DNA of 64,000 nt from JBDREC01 sp043820105 [NCBI: Pseudomonadota bacterium] (GTDB taxonomy: Bacteria; Bdellovibrionota_F; JAHFAK01), in contig JBDREC010000095.1 in the NCBI GenBank assembly GCA_043820105.1, positions 37,468 through 101,467 of the forward strand, read 5' to 3'. A program made the position numbers and the translations under genes. Of this stretch, positions 55,918 to 63,982 are shown piece by piece. The notes beneath the pieces were generated by a model, which was not told the DNA's origin, ran no database searches, and was given only the letters and a program-made list of their open reading frames with translations. Numbering within the stretch: position 1 is the stretch's first letter; each line of letters begins with the position of its first letter.

Positions 55918-57828
55918 TTAAAAGAATATGTGTAGTAATTTATTTAAAATTCCCGCGAAAATAAAAGCTGATGTATTAATAATAAACACCATAACAAGCC
56001 CTCTCTTAACACCCAATTCCTTACACATTGCTACAATATTAGCAAAGCATGGCACAAACATTGTTGTAATCACAACAGCAACAATACTTTGAATAAAATC
56101 AATCGAACCTGAGTTTACCATTTTGAAAATTAATCCCGCTGCTGCTTCGTGCCTAGCCATTGTAAGGATTAGGGCGTCGACCATATCAATAGGCAGACCA
56201 AGCCAATTTGTAATAATCGGATCCAAAGCACGTTTTAATAAATCGAGAAGGCCAGACTTATCCAAGGTAAATAAAACTAAGGCAGCAATAATAAAAATTG
56301 GAACAGCCTCCTTTAAAAACCATAAAAGCCTATAGTATGTTTTAATAAAAATCGCCTTAAGATTTGGCACCCTAATTGGTGGAAGCTCTTGAATATAGTT
56401 AGAAGGAGCATCATCTTTTATTATTTTATTTAATACAAACCCTGCCATTACTTCAAGAAATAATAAGGCTCCAAAAGCAATTAAAAAAGCTAAAACTCCC
56501 ACTTTTCCTAAAATAGCCATATTTAAACCAAATTGTGCTGAACAAGGAATGGCAAAGGCTATCAAGTAAATAGCAATATATTTTTCTTTCTTAGAGGTAA
56601 GGCCTCTTGTTGTTAATGTTGCCATTGTCTTACAACCAAAACCCAAAACCAGTGGCATAATAGACTTTCCAGAAATACCAATATATTTAAACAGTCTGCT
56701 TGTAAGAACTGTTAAATTTGGTAAATATCCAATATCCTCCAAGGCTCCAAACATAAGAAAAAAAACAGATAATATAGGCAAAACAGTAACAACTGCATTA
56801 AATAAACCCAGAGTTAAAATCCCATAATCCCCAAGTAAAAAGTCATTAACAAAGGCACTGCCAGTAATTGTAGAGATATAACTAAGCATTGGATCAACTA
56901 TAAATCCAGACAAGCTTCCTTCTATAAAACCAGCTACATTTACAACCAAAAAGTATGATAAAAAAATAAAGGCAAGTAGTATTGGAATTCCAAGAACAGG
57001 GTGTCTGCAGGCTCTGGCAAAAGCCTCTAGATATATAAAATTCTTTCTTTTATTTTTATTGCTAACTTTTTCATAAATTTCAGAAGACCACATTGTCTGT
57101 ACTCTTCGAATAGCCCTTCCTAGACTCCCAATAAATAAGTTCCTAATAATATTTTCTTGCTCATAAAAAATTAAAACTTCTTCATTAGATAAGTCTTTTT
57201 CAAAAACACCATAGATAGTCTTATCGTTTTCAAGGGTTAGGATCGCTAATTTTCTTTTAAAACTAATATCTTCGGGAAGTTTTTCCTCCAGTGTTTTAAT
57301 ATATTCCTCAATACGATCTGGGTATATGATCTTGTCATCAATAATTGTTGCATTTTCAATCGCCTTGAAAACCTTAGCTCGTTTGCTTTCCCCTATATCA
57401 AGAATTTCAACAACAGGTATTTTTAGTATTTTTGAAAGCCTTAGAGAGTTAACTCTGATTCCCTTTTGATAAGTTTCAGAAACAGCACTTAAAACAATTA
57501 TCATAGGAATCTTTAATTCAAGCAAATCAGCTGTTAAATCAAGGGATTGCTTAAGCTGATTAGCATCAATACATTGAATTAAAACCTCTGGCTTTTCATC
57601 AAATATTAGGTTGCGAACAACAAGCTCTTCTTCAGAATGAATAAAAAAAGAATGCAAGCCAGGGGTGTCAAAAAAAAGATATTCTTTGCCTCCCAAATCA
57701 ATCTTTTTTTTCTTAGGTTCAACAGTTGTTAAGGGATAATTTGCAACAATAGAGTAATCTCCTGTTAGCATATGATAAAGATGGCTTTTTCCTGTGTTTG
57801 GTAAGCCTACAATAGCTATCTTCTTCAT
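55918..57828 (-). CDS. feoB: FeoB-type ferrous iron transporter with degenerate G4 motif
   Basis: 636 residues. The N-terminal G domain has GLPNTGKSHLYHMLTG (G1), TTVEPKK (switch), DTPGLHSF (G3), but the usual N-x-x-D (G4) reads LSAVSE, so guanine selectivity is in doubt. The membrane part has the two GATE domains (KYIGISGKSIMPLVLGFGCKTMATLTTRG and ARHEAAAGLIFKMVNSGSIDFIQSIVAVVITTMFVPCFANI) with the usual Cys residues. It imports Fe2+. No FeoA gene is adjacent; a FeoA-like domain is in the DtxR protein instead. It overlaps fur by 4 nt. Confidence 0.9.
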   Translation of the reverse strand: MKKIAIVGLPNTGKSHLYHMLTGDYSIVANYPLTTVEPKKKKIDLGGKEYLFFDTPGLHSFFIHSEEELVVRNLIFDEKPEVLIQCIDANQLKQSLDLTADLLELKIPMIIVLSAVSETYQKGIRVNSLRLSKILKIPVVEILDIGESKRAKVFKAIENATIIDDKIIYPDRIEEYIKTLEEKLPEDISFKRKLAILTLENDKTIYGVFEKDLSNEEVLIFYEQENIIRNLFIGSLGRAIRRVQTMWSSEIYEKVSNKNKRKNFIYLEAFARACRHPVLGIPILLAFIFLSYFLVVNVAGFIEGSLSGFIVDPMLSYISTITGSAFVNDFLLGDYGILTLGLFNAVVTVLPILSVFFLMFGALEDIGYLPNLTVLTSRLFKYIGISGKSIMPLVLGFGCKTMATLTTRGLTSKKEKYIAIYLIAFAIPCSAQFGLNMAILGKVGVLAFLIAFGALLFLEVMAGFVLNKIIKDDAPSNYIQELPPIRVPNLKAIFIKTYYRLLWFLKEAVPIFIIAALVLFTLDKSGLLDLLKRALDPIITNWLGLPIDMVDALILTMARHEAAAGLIFKMVNSGSIDFIQSIVAVVITTMFVPCFANIVAMCKELGVKRGLVMVFIINTSAFIFAGILNKLLHIFF

Positions 57829-58280
57829 TTTTTGCTTTCCCTAACTTCAAAACAAGCATTACAATATCCTGAAATCTGCACAGTATGAGAAGTAATGTGA
57901 AATTTGCTTTTTTTGGCAACCTTTATTATTCGTTTTTCAAGTTTTTTATCTGTAAATTCGATTAGTTGGCTACATTCCATGCAGCACAAATGCTCATGAT
58001 GTTCATGACCATAGATATGTTCATACCTGGCACGACCATCTCCAATGTCAATCTTCCTAATAAGCTCACACTCGTCTAGATGAACCAAAGTCCTATAGAT
58101 AGTTGCCCTACTTACTTTTTTCCTAGAAGTCAGAAAAGCTTGAATAATTTCTTCTGCCTCAAAATGTTCATGATTTTTATAAATTTCATCTAAAATTAGT
58201 TTTCTTTGAAGCGTAAGAGTAAGACCTTTATGCTTCAAATACTCACGAAACTGGTTTTCAACTTCAATCCTATCAAACAC
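57825..58280 (-). CDS. fur: Fur-family metal regulator
   Basis: 151 residues from GTG 58280 (AGAGG six bases before). Winged helix: GLTLTLQRKLILDEIYKNHEHFEAEEIIQAFLTSRKKVSRATIYRTLVHLDECELIRKI; the metal sites YEHIYGHEHHEHLCCMECSQLIEF and SGYCNACFE with both C-x-x-C zinc pairs. It is first in the fur-feoB-dtxR operon and lies 30 bp after a perfect palindrome, so autoregulation by iron is likely. Confidence 0.93.
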   Translation of the reverse strand: MFDRIEVENQFREYLKHKGLTLTLQRKLILDEIYKNHEHFEAEEIIQAFLTSRKKVSRATIYRTLVHLDECELIRKIDIGDGRARYEHIYGHEHHEHLCCMECSQLIEFTDKKLEKRIIKVAKKSKFHITSHTVQISGYCNACFEVRESKK

Positions 58281-58310
58281 TGTTACCTCTTACAATATAT
58301 TAATTTTCGC

Positions 58311-58331
58311 GATTGAGACTCAGTCTCAATC
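58311..58331 (-). promoter_or_regulatory. Fur/DtxR-type operator upstream of fur-feoB-dtxR
   Basis: A perfect 21-bp palindrome with arms GATTGAGACT and AGTCTCAATC around a single C. A TATATT -10-like element lies between it and the fur start. The length and location fit a Fur or DtxR site; which of the two binds cannot be told. Confidence 0.65.
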
Positions 58332-58387
58332 ATTCACCTCCGTACTGATTTTTTCCATAAATAGCAAGTGGTTTCTTGTAATCAAAA

Positions 58388-58424
58388 CAATCAATAATTA
58401 ATAATTAATTTTCAATTCTTAATG
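58388..58424. repeat. AT-rich heptamer repeats
   Basis: CAATAAT-TAATAAT-TAATTTT-CAATTCT-TAATGGG units in the gap (58332-58546) between the fur promoter and the E1-like gene. The remainder of that gap shows nothing else clear. Confidence 0.6.
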
Positions 58425-58546
58425 GGAAGAGAACTAGTCCAAGTAAAGTTTGTAGCGAAATGCTTTTGAGGCAGGATCATCTGGTTTTATTTTTAACATC
58501 TATTTCTTCAGGATTTTTGCGATAAACCTTCCCTCAAATATTCATT

Positions 58547-59560
58547 CTATAAAGCGATATATTTTGTATAAATCGATTTTGCGAGCTCTAAATCACTTGT
58601 CCCTTTAATAATTGCTCTTCCATCTGAAAAAATTGTAATATCATATTTTTCAGTTAAAAAGCGAAGCATATATTCATTGATCTGAGCCTTGTGGATCTGT
58701 GATAGTGATTTATTTATTTTAGCAAGATCAATAGATCCCCTTCCATTTATATGCACTGCATTTCTGCCGCACAGACAGATTCCATCAAGACTTCCATGAC
58801 CATTTAAATAGCGAAAATCTTGTTCTTTACAAGTCAGGCAGTTTGGATTTTTATCAAATATTATTTTATCAAAGGTATTATTCCAAAGATCCATTGTGAT
58901 AATCTCCTGCTGCCTATATTTTCCCAGGAGAATTTTCAGACCAATTAATGTACTAAAAGAAGCCAAAGCATTTACTGTAACACCTAATATTCCAGCAGTA
59001 TCACAAGTATCTAAAGAACCAGGATCAGGCAGATCTTCAATTAAACAAGAAAAACATGCTGTTTTTTGTGGAATAATTCCAAAGCATTGTCCGTGACTTC
59101 CCAAAACACCAGTGTGAATCCAGGGAATTTGGTTTTTAATAGAAAAATCATTTATTAAAAAACGAGTATAGAAATTATCAGTCCCATCAAAAATCAAATC
59201 AACATCTTTGACCATTGAATCTATATTTTTATAGTTTAAATCTGAAACAAAGTTAACAATTTCCACACCTGAATTTATTTTTTTAAGCTTTTCAGTGGCT
59301 GCAATAGCCTTTGGAAGATTCTTTGCAATATCTTCTTCATCAAAAAGATTTTGGCGAGCCAAATTATCAAGCTCAACATAGTCTCTGTCTATTATAATTA
59401 GTTTTTTTATGCCGGCTCGCACAAGATTTGACGCAATTGAAGAACCCGTGGCTCCTATCCCAACAAGACAAACAGTAGAATTTGATATTTTTCTTTGCCC
59501 TTTGAGCCCAATTTCCTTAAACAACATTTGCTTAGTATATCTACCTAAATCCACCTTCAT
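58547..59560 (-). CDS. E1-like adenylyltransferase (ThiF/MoeB/HesA family)
   Basis: 337 residues. ATP site GIGATGSSIASNLVRAGIKKLIIIDRDYVELDNLARQNLF, then FDGTDNFYTRFLINDF, zinc Cys pairs CFSCLIED and CLTCKE, and a Cys near the catalytic region (DTCDTAGILGV). It has a C-terminal extension of about 75 residues (CLCGRNAVHINGRGSIDLAKIN...) seen in some MoeB/HesA-like proteins. It adenylates the C-terminal Gly of a ubiquitin-like sulfur carrier. The likely carrier is encoded 138 nt upstream; the gap is filled by a repeat. Confidence 0.9.
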   Translation of the reverse strand: MKVDLGRYTKQMLFKEIGLKGQRKISNSTVCLVGIGATGSSIASNLVRAGIKKLIIIDRDYVELDNLARQNLFDEEDIAKNLPKAIAATEKLKKINSGVEIVNFVSDLNYKNIDSMVKDVDLIFDGTDNFYTRFLINDFSIKNQIPWIHTGVLGSHGQCFGIIPQKTACFSCLIEDLPDPGSLDTCDTAGILGVTVNALASFSTLIGLKILLGKYRQQEIITMDLWNNTFDKIIFDKNPNCLTCKEQDFRYLNGHGSLDGICLCGRNAVHINGRGSIDLAKINKSLSQIHKAQINEYMLRFLTEKYDITIFSDGRAIIKGTSDLELAKSIYTKYIAL

Positions 59561-59568
59561 TCCCTTAA

Positions 59569-59690
59569 AATTAATTATTAATTATTATTTATTACTTATT
59601 GATTATTCTAAACACGCACAAACCTGAAAATAATCAATAATTAATAAATAATAATTAATAAATAATAATCAACAATCAATTCTCAATAAA
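59569..59690. repeat. long AT-rich heptamer array with inverted arms
   Basis: TTAATTA/TTATTTA units (59571-59608) face TAATCAATAATTAATAAATAATAATTA-type units (59630-59690), giving a long hairpin. It occupies the whole gap between the E1-like gene and its carrier gene. Confidence 0.75.
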
Positions 59691-59698
59691 ACAAACCA

Positions 59699-59941
59699 TC
59701 ATCCCCCACCAGACGGCACTGTCAACTTAATCAAATCCCCATCACAAAGAACCCTAGAATGATGAATAATCTTACCATCAACAATAACCTGAATAAACTT
59801 AATTTGAGGTTTTTTAAAATGAAGGGTCTCTAAAAAACTTGCAACACTTGTATCTTCTTTAATCTCAAAAACAGAAATCCTATCATATGGTCCCTGATTA
59901 AGATTTCCTATAAATTCAACTGTTATTTGCAATAAAGCCAC
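59699..59941 (-). CDS. ubiquitin-like sulfur carrier (ThiS/MoaD family)
   Basis: Up to 80 residues: EFIGNLNQGPYDRISVFEIKEDTSVASFLETLHFKKPQIKFIQVIVDGKIIHHSRVLCDGDLIKLTVPSGGG. The beta-grasp layout and the Gly-Gly end are those of ThiS/MoaD; three final Gly are present. The frame opens with GTG 59941, but a TTG at 59932 is better placed after AGGTGG and gives a more usual N-terminus. Partner of the adjacent E1-like enzyme. Confidence 0.82.
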   Translation of the reverse strand: MALLQITVEFIGNLNQGPYDRISVFEIKEDTSVASFLETLHFKKPQIKFIQVIVDGKIIHHSRVLCDGDLIKLTVPSGGG

Positions 59942-59961
59942 CTATTATTATCTTAACAAAT

Positions 59962-60201
59962 TCATGAACCCGAGATATCACCACCTGAGACACAACCATC
60001 ATGAATACCAGTACCAATTGCACAGTTATCATATGCCCCGGTCCCAGTATTGCACGACCTAGCTCCAGTTCCAGGCAAACAAGTAAGATCGCCAACACTG
60101 GCTCCACTTACACATTCAAAAGAAGCCTCAGCTGATAAGCCGCTAAAGCAGGAGTTATTTAACTTATTACGATTATTTAGTTTGGGTCTATTATATTTCA
60201 C
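59962..60201 (-). CDS. small peptide with six C-x-x-G repeats (RiPP-like precursor)
   Basis: 79 residues from GTG 60201. A basic, Asn-rich leader (1-17) without Cys is followed by six C-x-x-G motifs: CFSG (18), CVSG (30), CLPG (41), CNTG (50), CAIG (60) and CVSG (70), spaced 12, 11, 9, 10, 10. Units 3-5 also share G-T-G. No signal peptide. The plan (leader plus repeated Cys core) is that of a ribosomally made, post-translationally modified peptide or a metal-binding peptide. It ends 20 nt before the ubiquitin-like carrier gene. The start codon is uncertain. Confidence 0.55.
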   Translation of the reverse strand: MKYNRPKLNNRNKLNNSCFSGLSAEASFECVSGASVGDLTCLPGTGARSCNTGTGAYDNCAIGTGIHDGCVSGGDISGS

Positions 60202-60367
60202 GTTTTCATAATAATTTGTTTTAGTTTATATAAAATGAATAATAAATAATGAAAAAGCAAGAAAGACCTGCGACAATAAAAAAACTACTTATTTTGACTT
60301 TTTAGCCAAACTATATTTTAATATTTCCTTTTAATAAAAAAGGCCTGTCATTTTAAGCTCTTTACAA

Positions 60368-61415
60368 CGATCCATTTTAGTCTTAATAATAATTCTGTGT
60401 TCTTTCAAATTTCTCTTTGCAAGTGGTCCATTTACTGAAAAAACCGGAGCAGACAATCCCTTTAATGGAGTTGATATAGGTGATTTTTCAAAATTGCATT
60501 TTGTAGATATAGATAAAGATGGTGATTATGATTCTTTTATAGGTGAATATCTGGGAAACATAAATTATTATCAAAACACAGGGGATGCTGAAAACCGCAA
60601 TCTTTACTGTAGTCACTGGAGCCAACAATCCCTTCAATGGAGTTGACGTTGGCTTGAATGCAACTATTGCATTCACTGACTTAGATGGTGATGGGGATTA
60701 TGATGCCTTCATTGGCGAGTATGAGGGCGTCCTAAATTATTATGAAAATACAGGTGATAATGCTACTGCCCCTGCATTTACAGAACAAACAGGAGCAAAT
60801 AACCCATTTAATTCTGTAGACATTGGCTACTACAGTGATCCCATTTTTTTGGACATCGACTCAGACGGTGACATTGATACATTTATTGGAGAACTCACTG
60901 GAAATATTAATTATTATAAAAACACTGGCTCTTTATTTATAACATTAAATTATTTTACTGCAAATTCCTCTAAAGAAAATTTATCAATTCTCTTGGAATG
61001 GCAAACTACGAGTGAAATTAATACAGCGGGATTTAACATCTACAGAACTCTTCTGATAGGTGGAAATTATAAAAAAATAAATAGCGATTTGATAGCAGCT
61101 TCTGGAAATGACCTGCAAGGGTCATACTATTCATTTGATGACACTGGCATTGAACCAGCCTTAGAATATTATTATAAACTAGAAGAAATCACAATTGATG
61201 GAAGTTCAATATTTTATGGTCCAATCTTTGCTTCTAAATTATCATCAGACCTTAATGTTGAAGCTTCAGCTGGATGCGGCCTGGTGCATGAAACATCTGC
61301 TTATGGTTTTGAAATTATCTTGCTTCTGCTATTATTACTCTTTCGACCTCTCAAAAGAAAAAAGGGATCTATAATTTTTAATTCAAATCCAAAATCAATA
61401 AAACCATGTTTATAA
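60368..61415 (+). pseudogene. VCBS/FG-GAP repeat surface protein, frame-shifted
   Basis: The first part (60368-60590) reads a signal-like hydrophobic stretch ending in FASG, then a repeat (TGADNPFNGVDIGDF...DIDKDGDYDSFIGEY), but has no clear start codon. Near 60590 the frame shifts by one base, and 60585-61415 continues with two more repeats (DLDGDGDYDAFIGEY, DIDSDGDIDTFIGEL; Ca-binding D-x-D-x-D-G loops), an Fn3-like domain (LEWQTTSEINTAGFNIYR) and a sorting-type tail: Gly-Cys-Gly, a Leu-rich helix and KRKKG. Intact it would be an anchored surface protein. The interval 60202-60367 shows no gene. Confidence 0.65.
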
Positions 61416-61608
61416 AGTTTTGAAAAACGCCTTGTACCAATATCCACTTACATACTTAAATCAAAAAAATCTTTTCAATGTTTTCTAAAAATGTGCATTC
61501 AGGTTAAACATTGTAAAAATAAAAAGTAACAGTTTTTCATATCCCATTTGTTTAAATAAGTAAATAGCCTAAAAAAAGGATTTAAAAATTTAAATAAAGG
61601 AGAAAACT

Positions 61609-62661
61609 ATGAAAAAAGAACGCTTTAATCTGTTGAAATTTTTACTAATACTTGCTGTAGTATTAGGCATCTTTGTGTTTTCATCATGTCTTCAAGGAAC
61701 AGATTCCGTCAATGATGATTCATCAGTTATACAAGACGAAGGTGTAACAGAAGCCCAGGAAGTTAATGAAGAAAGTGACGCAAATACAGATCTGGAAAAT
61801 GTTCTCAATGAATATGGAATCCCAAGTCTAGACACCTTGGAATTCAACGATCTTCTTGCACAAGAAACTGGAATTTTCAAATCATTTAAGCATGTTGCAA
61901 ATCATTTCCAGGCAAGCCTTTCTTATTTGGGAATCACATTTCTAGCTGTTTCATCAATTGCCCTTCACAAAATTGTGCTTGATACAGCATGGCAGGCACT
62001 ATGGTCTGGAAGCGCTGAAGACATAGAAATAACAATTGGAGAAGGTTATTTTATTTTAAGCTATTCAATACACTTTATAAGTGAGGGACAAGATTACAAT
62101 GTTGATATTGAATTCACAGCTGAGGAACTTGATGAAGCTAACAACAAGATATCATTATACTTAAAGTGCCCGGAAGCTAGCGAAGAGGCACTATCTCAAG
62201 GGCAAGAGTTTATATATGTAGTCTATCCAGTTGGAATGCATGATGGTCAGGGAAATGTATTGGAAGCTGGCTCAGGATATTGGATGCTTTATAATTTTGA
62301 CACTGGCCAAGAATACGAAAAAATCACCTATACCTTAACAGAAGATCCATACTCAGAAGAAGACGAGCTTAATTACGTTGAAGAATTGACCTTTGAAATG
62401 CTTGATACAACAAATGAATATTATCAAAGTAGTATTGAATACAAAAAATTCTATAATCAAACATGCGGCTATGTATATTTTGATAACACCAAAGATTCTG
62501 AAGACATAGACATCATCGGCGATCATCCTCAAGGCAAAGGCAAACTTATCAATAACTTTGATGAAGAGCTTTGTTGGGATGATGGGTTTGCTGATATTGC
62601 TTGTGAGGACTTGACAAGTGAATGTCTGACAATTGCAGAAGAATTAGGGTACATCCAATAA
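61609..62661 (+). CDS. lipoprotein, unknown function
   Basis: 350 residues with a lipoprotein signal (LLILAVVLGIFVFSSC, Cys near 27) and AAAGGAGAAAAC before the ATG. An acidic linker (about 30-65) follows, then a hydrophobic patch (about 100-128), and a beta-rich acidic C-terminus with eight further Cys, some paired late (CGYVYF, CWDDGFADIACEDLTSECLTIAEEL). The family is not recognised. It follows the VCBS pseudogene by about 190 bp (61416-61608, no gene). Confidence 0.6.
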   Translation: MKKERFNLLKFLLILAVVLGIFVFSSCLQGTDSVNDDSSVIQDEGVTEAQEVNEESDANTDLENVLNEYGIPSLDTLEFNDLLAQETGIFKSFKHVANHFQASLSYLGITFLAVSSIALHKIVLDTAWQALWSGSAEDIEITIGEGYFILSYSIHFISEGQDYNVDIEFTAEELDEANNKISLYLKCPEASEEALSQGQEFIYVVYPVGMHDGQGNVLEAGSGYWMLYNFDTGQEYEKITYTLTEDPYSEEDELNYVEELTFEMLDTTNEYYQSSIEYKKFYNQTCGYVYFDNTKDSEDIDIIGDHPQGKGKLINNFDEELCWDDGFADIACEDLTSECLTIAEELGYIQ

Positions 62662-62681
62662 AGCAAAATCCTATTTCAACC

Positions 62682-62710
62682 TTGACAACCGTGTATTTTT
62701 GAAGTATCAT
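62682..62710 (+). promoter_or_regulatory. promoter of DUF4143 ATPase gene (leaderless)
   Basis: TTGACA (62682-62687), an exactly 17-nt spacer and TATCAT (62705-62710), ending 7 nt before ATG 62718, with no Shine-Dalgarno. AACCGTG (62687-62693) and CACGGTT (62721-62727) form an inverted pair across the promoter and start codon, a possible operator. Confidence 0.6.
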
Positions 62711-62717
62711 TTCATAT

Positions 62718-63860
62718 ATGCACGGTTACATAACAAGACACTTGGAAGAAAAAATTAAAAATCATCTACAGGACTATCCAGTTGTTGCTCTCCTGGGTCC
62801 AAGACAGGTAGGCAAATCCACAACAGCAAAAAAAATAATAAAAGATAACATTTATCTTGATCTAGAATTACCTAGTGACCTTAATAAATTAACAGACGCT
62901 GAAGCTTATTTTGAACAAAACAAAAACAAACTTATTTGCCTTGATGAAATTCAGCAAGCACCAAATATTTTTAAAATAATTAGAGCAATGGTTGATAAAA
63001 CAAATAATGCTGGTCAATTTTTGATATTAGGATCAGCTTCTAGAGATCTTATTAAACAAAGCTCTGAAACATTAGCTGGAAGAATTTCATATTTAGAATT
63101 AACGCCTTTTAGCATATTAGAAATAAAAAAAGAAAACATTAGAAAGCATTGGAGTCGAGGTGGTTTGCCATTAAGTTTTTTAGCAAAATCCAAGGAATTA
63201 AGCTATAATTGGAGGATCAATTATATTAGATCGTTTTTAGAAAGAGACATCCCACAACTTGGATTCAATATACCAGCCAAAACCCTTCAAAGGTTTTGGA
63301 CAATGCTTGCCCATGTACATGCTCAAACATTAAATGCATCAAAACTAGCAGACTCAATGGGAGTAAGCTCACATACAATAAAATCATATATTGATATTCT
63401 AGAACAAACCTTTTTAGTGAGAACCCTTTTACCATATGAAAAAAACATAAAGAAAAGAATCATTAAATCTCCAAAAGTTTATTTAAGAGATAGTGGCTTA
63501 CTGCATGCTCTGCTTGGAATTGAAGATGAAAACGATTTATTTGGAAATCCTATCTATGGCGCTTCATGGGAAGGTTACTGCATAGAAAACATATTAACAA
63601 ACTTAAATAAATATAATGCATACTTCTACAGAACATCACACGGAGCTGAAATTGATTTGATACTTGAAAAAGGTGAAAACAAAATCGCTATTGAATTCAA
63701 ATCATCAAAATCACCAAAACTATCAAAAGGTTTTTATTCAAGCTCAAAAGAAATACAACCCACTGACTCTTATATTGTTGCTCCAGTGGATTCAAGTTAT
63801 CCGTATGGAAAAGGTATTACAGTTATAGGGCTTAAGGAATTGATACACAAATATCTTTAA
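62718..63860 (+). CDS. AAA_14/DUF4143 family ATPase
   Basis: 380 residues. P-loop LLGPRQVGKSTTAKKI near 25-40, Walker B LICLDEIQQAPNIFKIIRAM, arginine-finger-like LGSASRDLI, winged-helix segment (LNASKLADSMGVSSHTIKSYIDILEQTFLVRTLLPY), DUF4143 core, and the closing nuclease-fold-like FYRTSHGAEIDLILEKGENKIAIEFKSSKS. It belongs to the better-known branch of the family, distinct in sequence from the copy at 4073. Function uncertain; often in mobile or defence-rich DNA. Confidence 0.85.
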   Translation: MHGYITRHLEEKIKNHLQDYPVVALLGPRQVGKSTTAKKIIKDNIYLDLELPSDLNKLTDAEAYFEQNKNKLICLDEIQQAPNIFKIIRAMVDKTNNAGQFLILGSASRDLIKQSSETLAGRISYLELTPFSILEIKKENIRKHWSRGGLPLSFLAKSKELSYNWRINYIRSFLERDIPQLGFNIPAKTLQRFWTMLAHVHAQTLNASKLADSMGVSSHTIKSYIDILEQTFLVRTLLPYEKNIKKRIIKSPKVYLRDSGLLHALLGIEDENDLFGNPIYGASWEGYCIENILTNLNKYNAYFYRTSHGAEIDLILEKGENKIAIEFKSSKSPKLSKGFYSSSKEIQPTDSYIVAPVDSSYPYGKGITVIGLKELIHKYL

Positions 63861-63934
63861 TCCGTAGGAACTTTCTGGGATAATATTCAAGTATAAAGGT
63901 TCAATTGCCACAAAAAATATAAAAACTACAACAT

Positions 63935-63982
63935 AAAGCACATATTGAGGAGGATGTACTCATCATCCTCAATATGTGCTTT
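63935..63982. repeat. long inverted repeat at right edge
   Basis: AAAGCACATATTGAGGA (63935-63951) is exactly complementary to TCCTCAATATGTGCTTT (63966-63982). It lies 75 nt after the ATPase gene. Only a short TTT ends it, so it may be a terminator or part of an element; 63983-64000 shows nothing. Confidence 0.55.

Noticed and set aside
59569-59690. Possible CRISPR array
   Set aside because: The repeats are 7 nt, degenerate and contiguous, with no spacers of constant length; they are heptamer tandem repeats.
58547-59941. E1/carrier pair as certain thiamine or molybdopterin genes
   Set aside because: No thi, moa or moe neighbours are present and the sequence alone does not separate ThiF/ThiS from MoeB/MoaD, so no gene symbols were given.
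59916-60107. 63-residue minus-strand ORF overlapping the Cys-repeat peptide
   Set aside because: It lies in another frame of the same region, shows no repeat logic or domain, and overlaps the start of the carrier gene; the C-x-x-G frame explains the sequence better.
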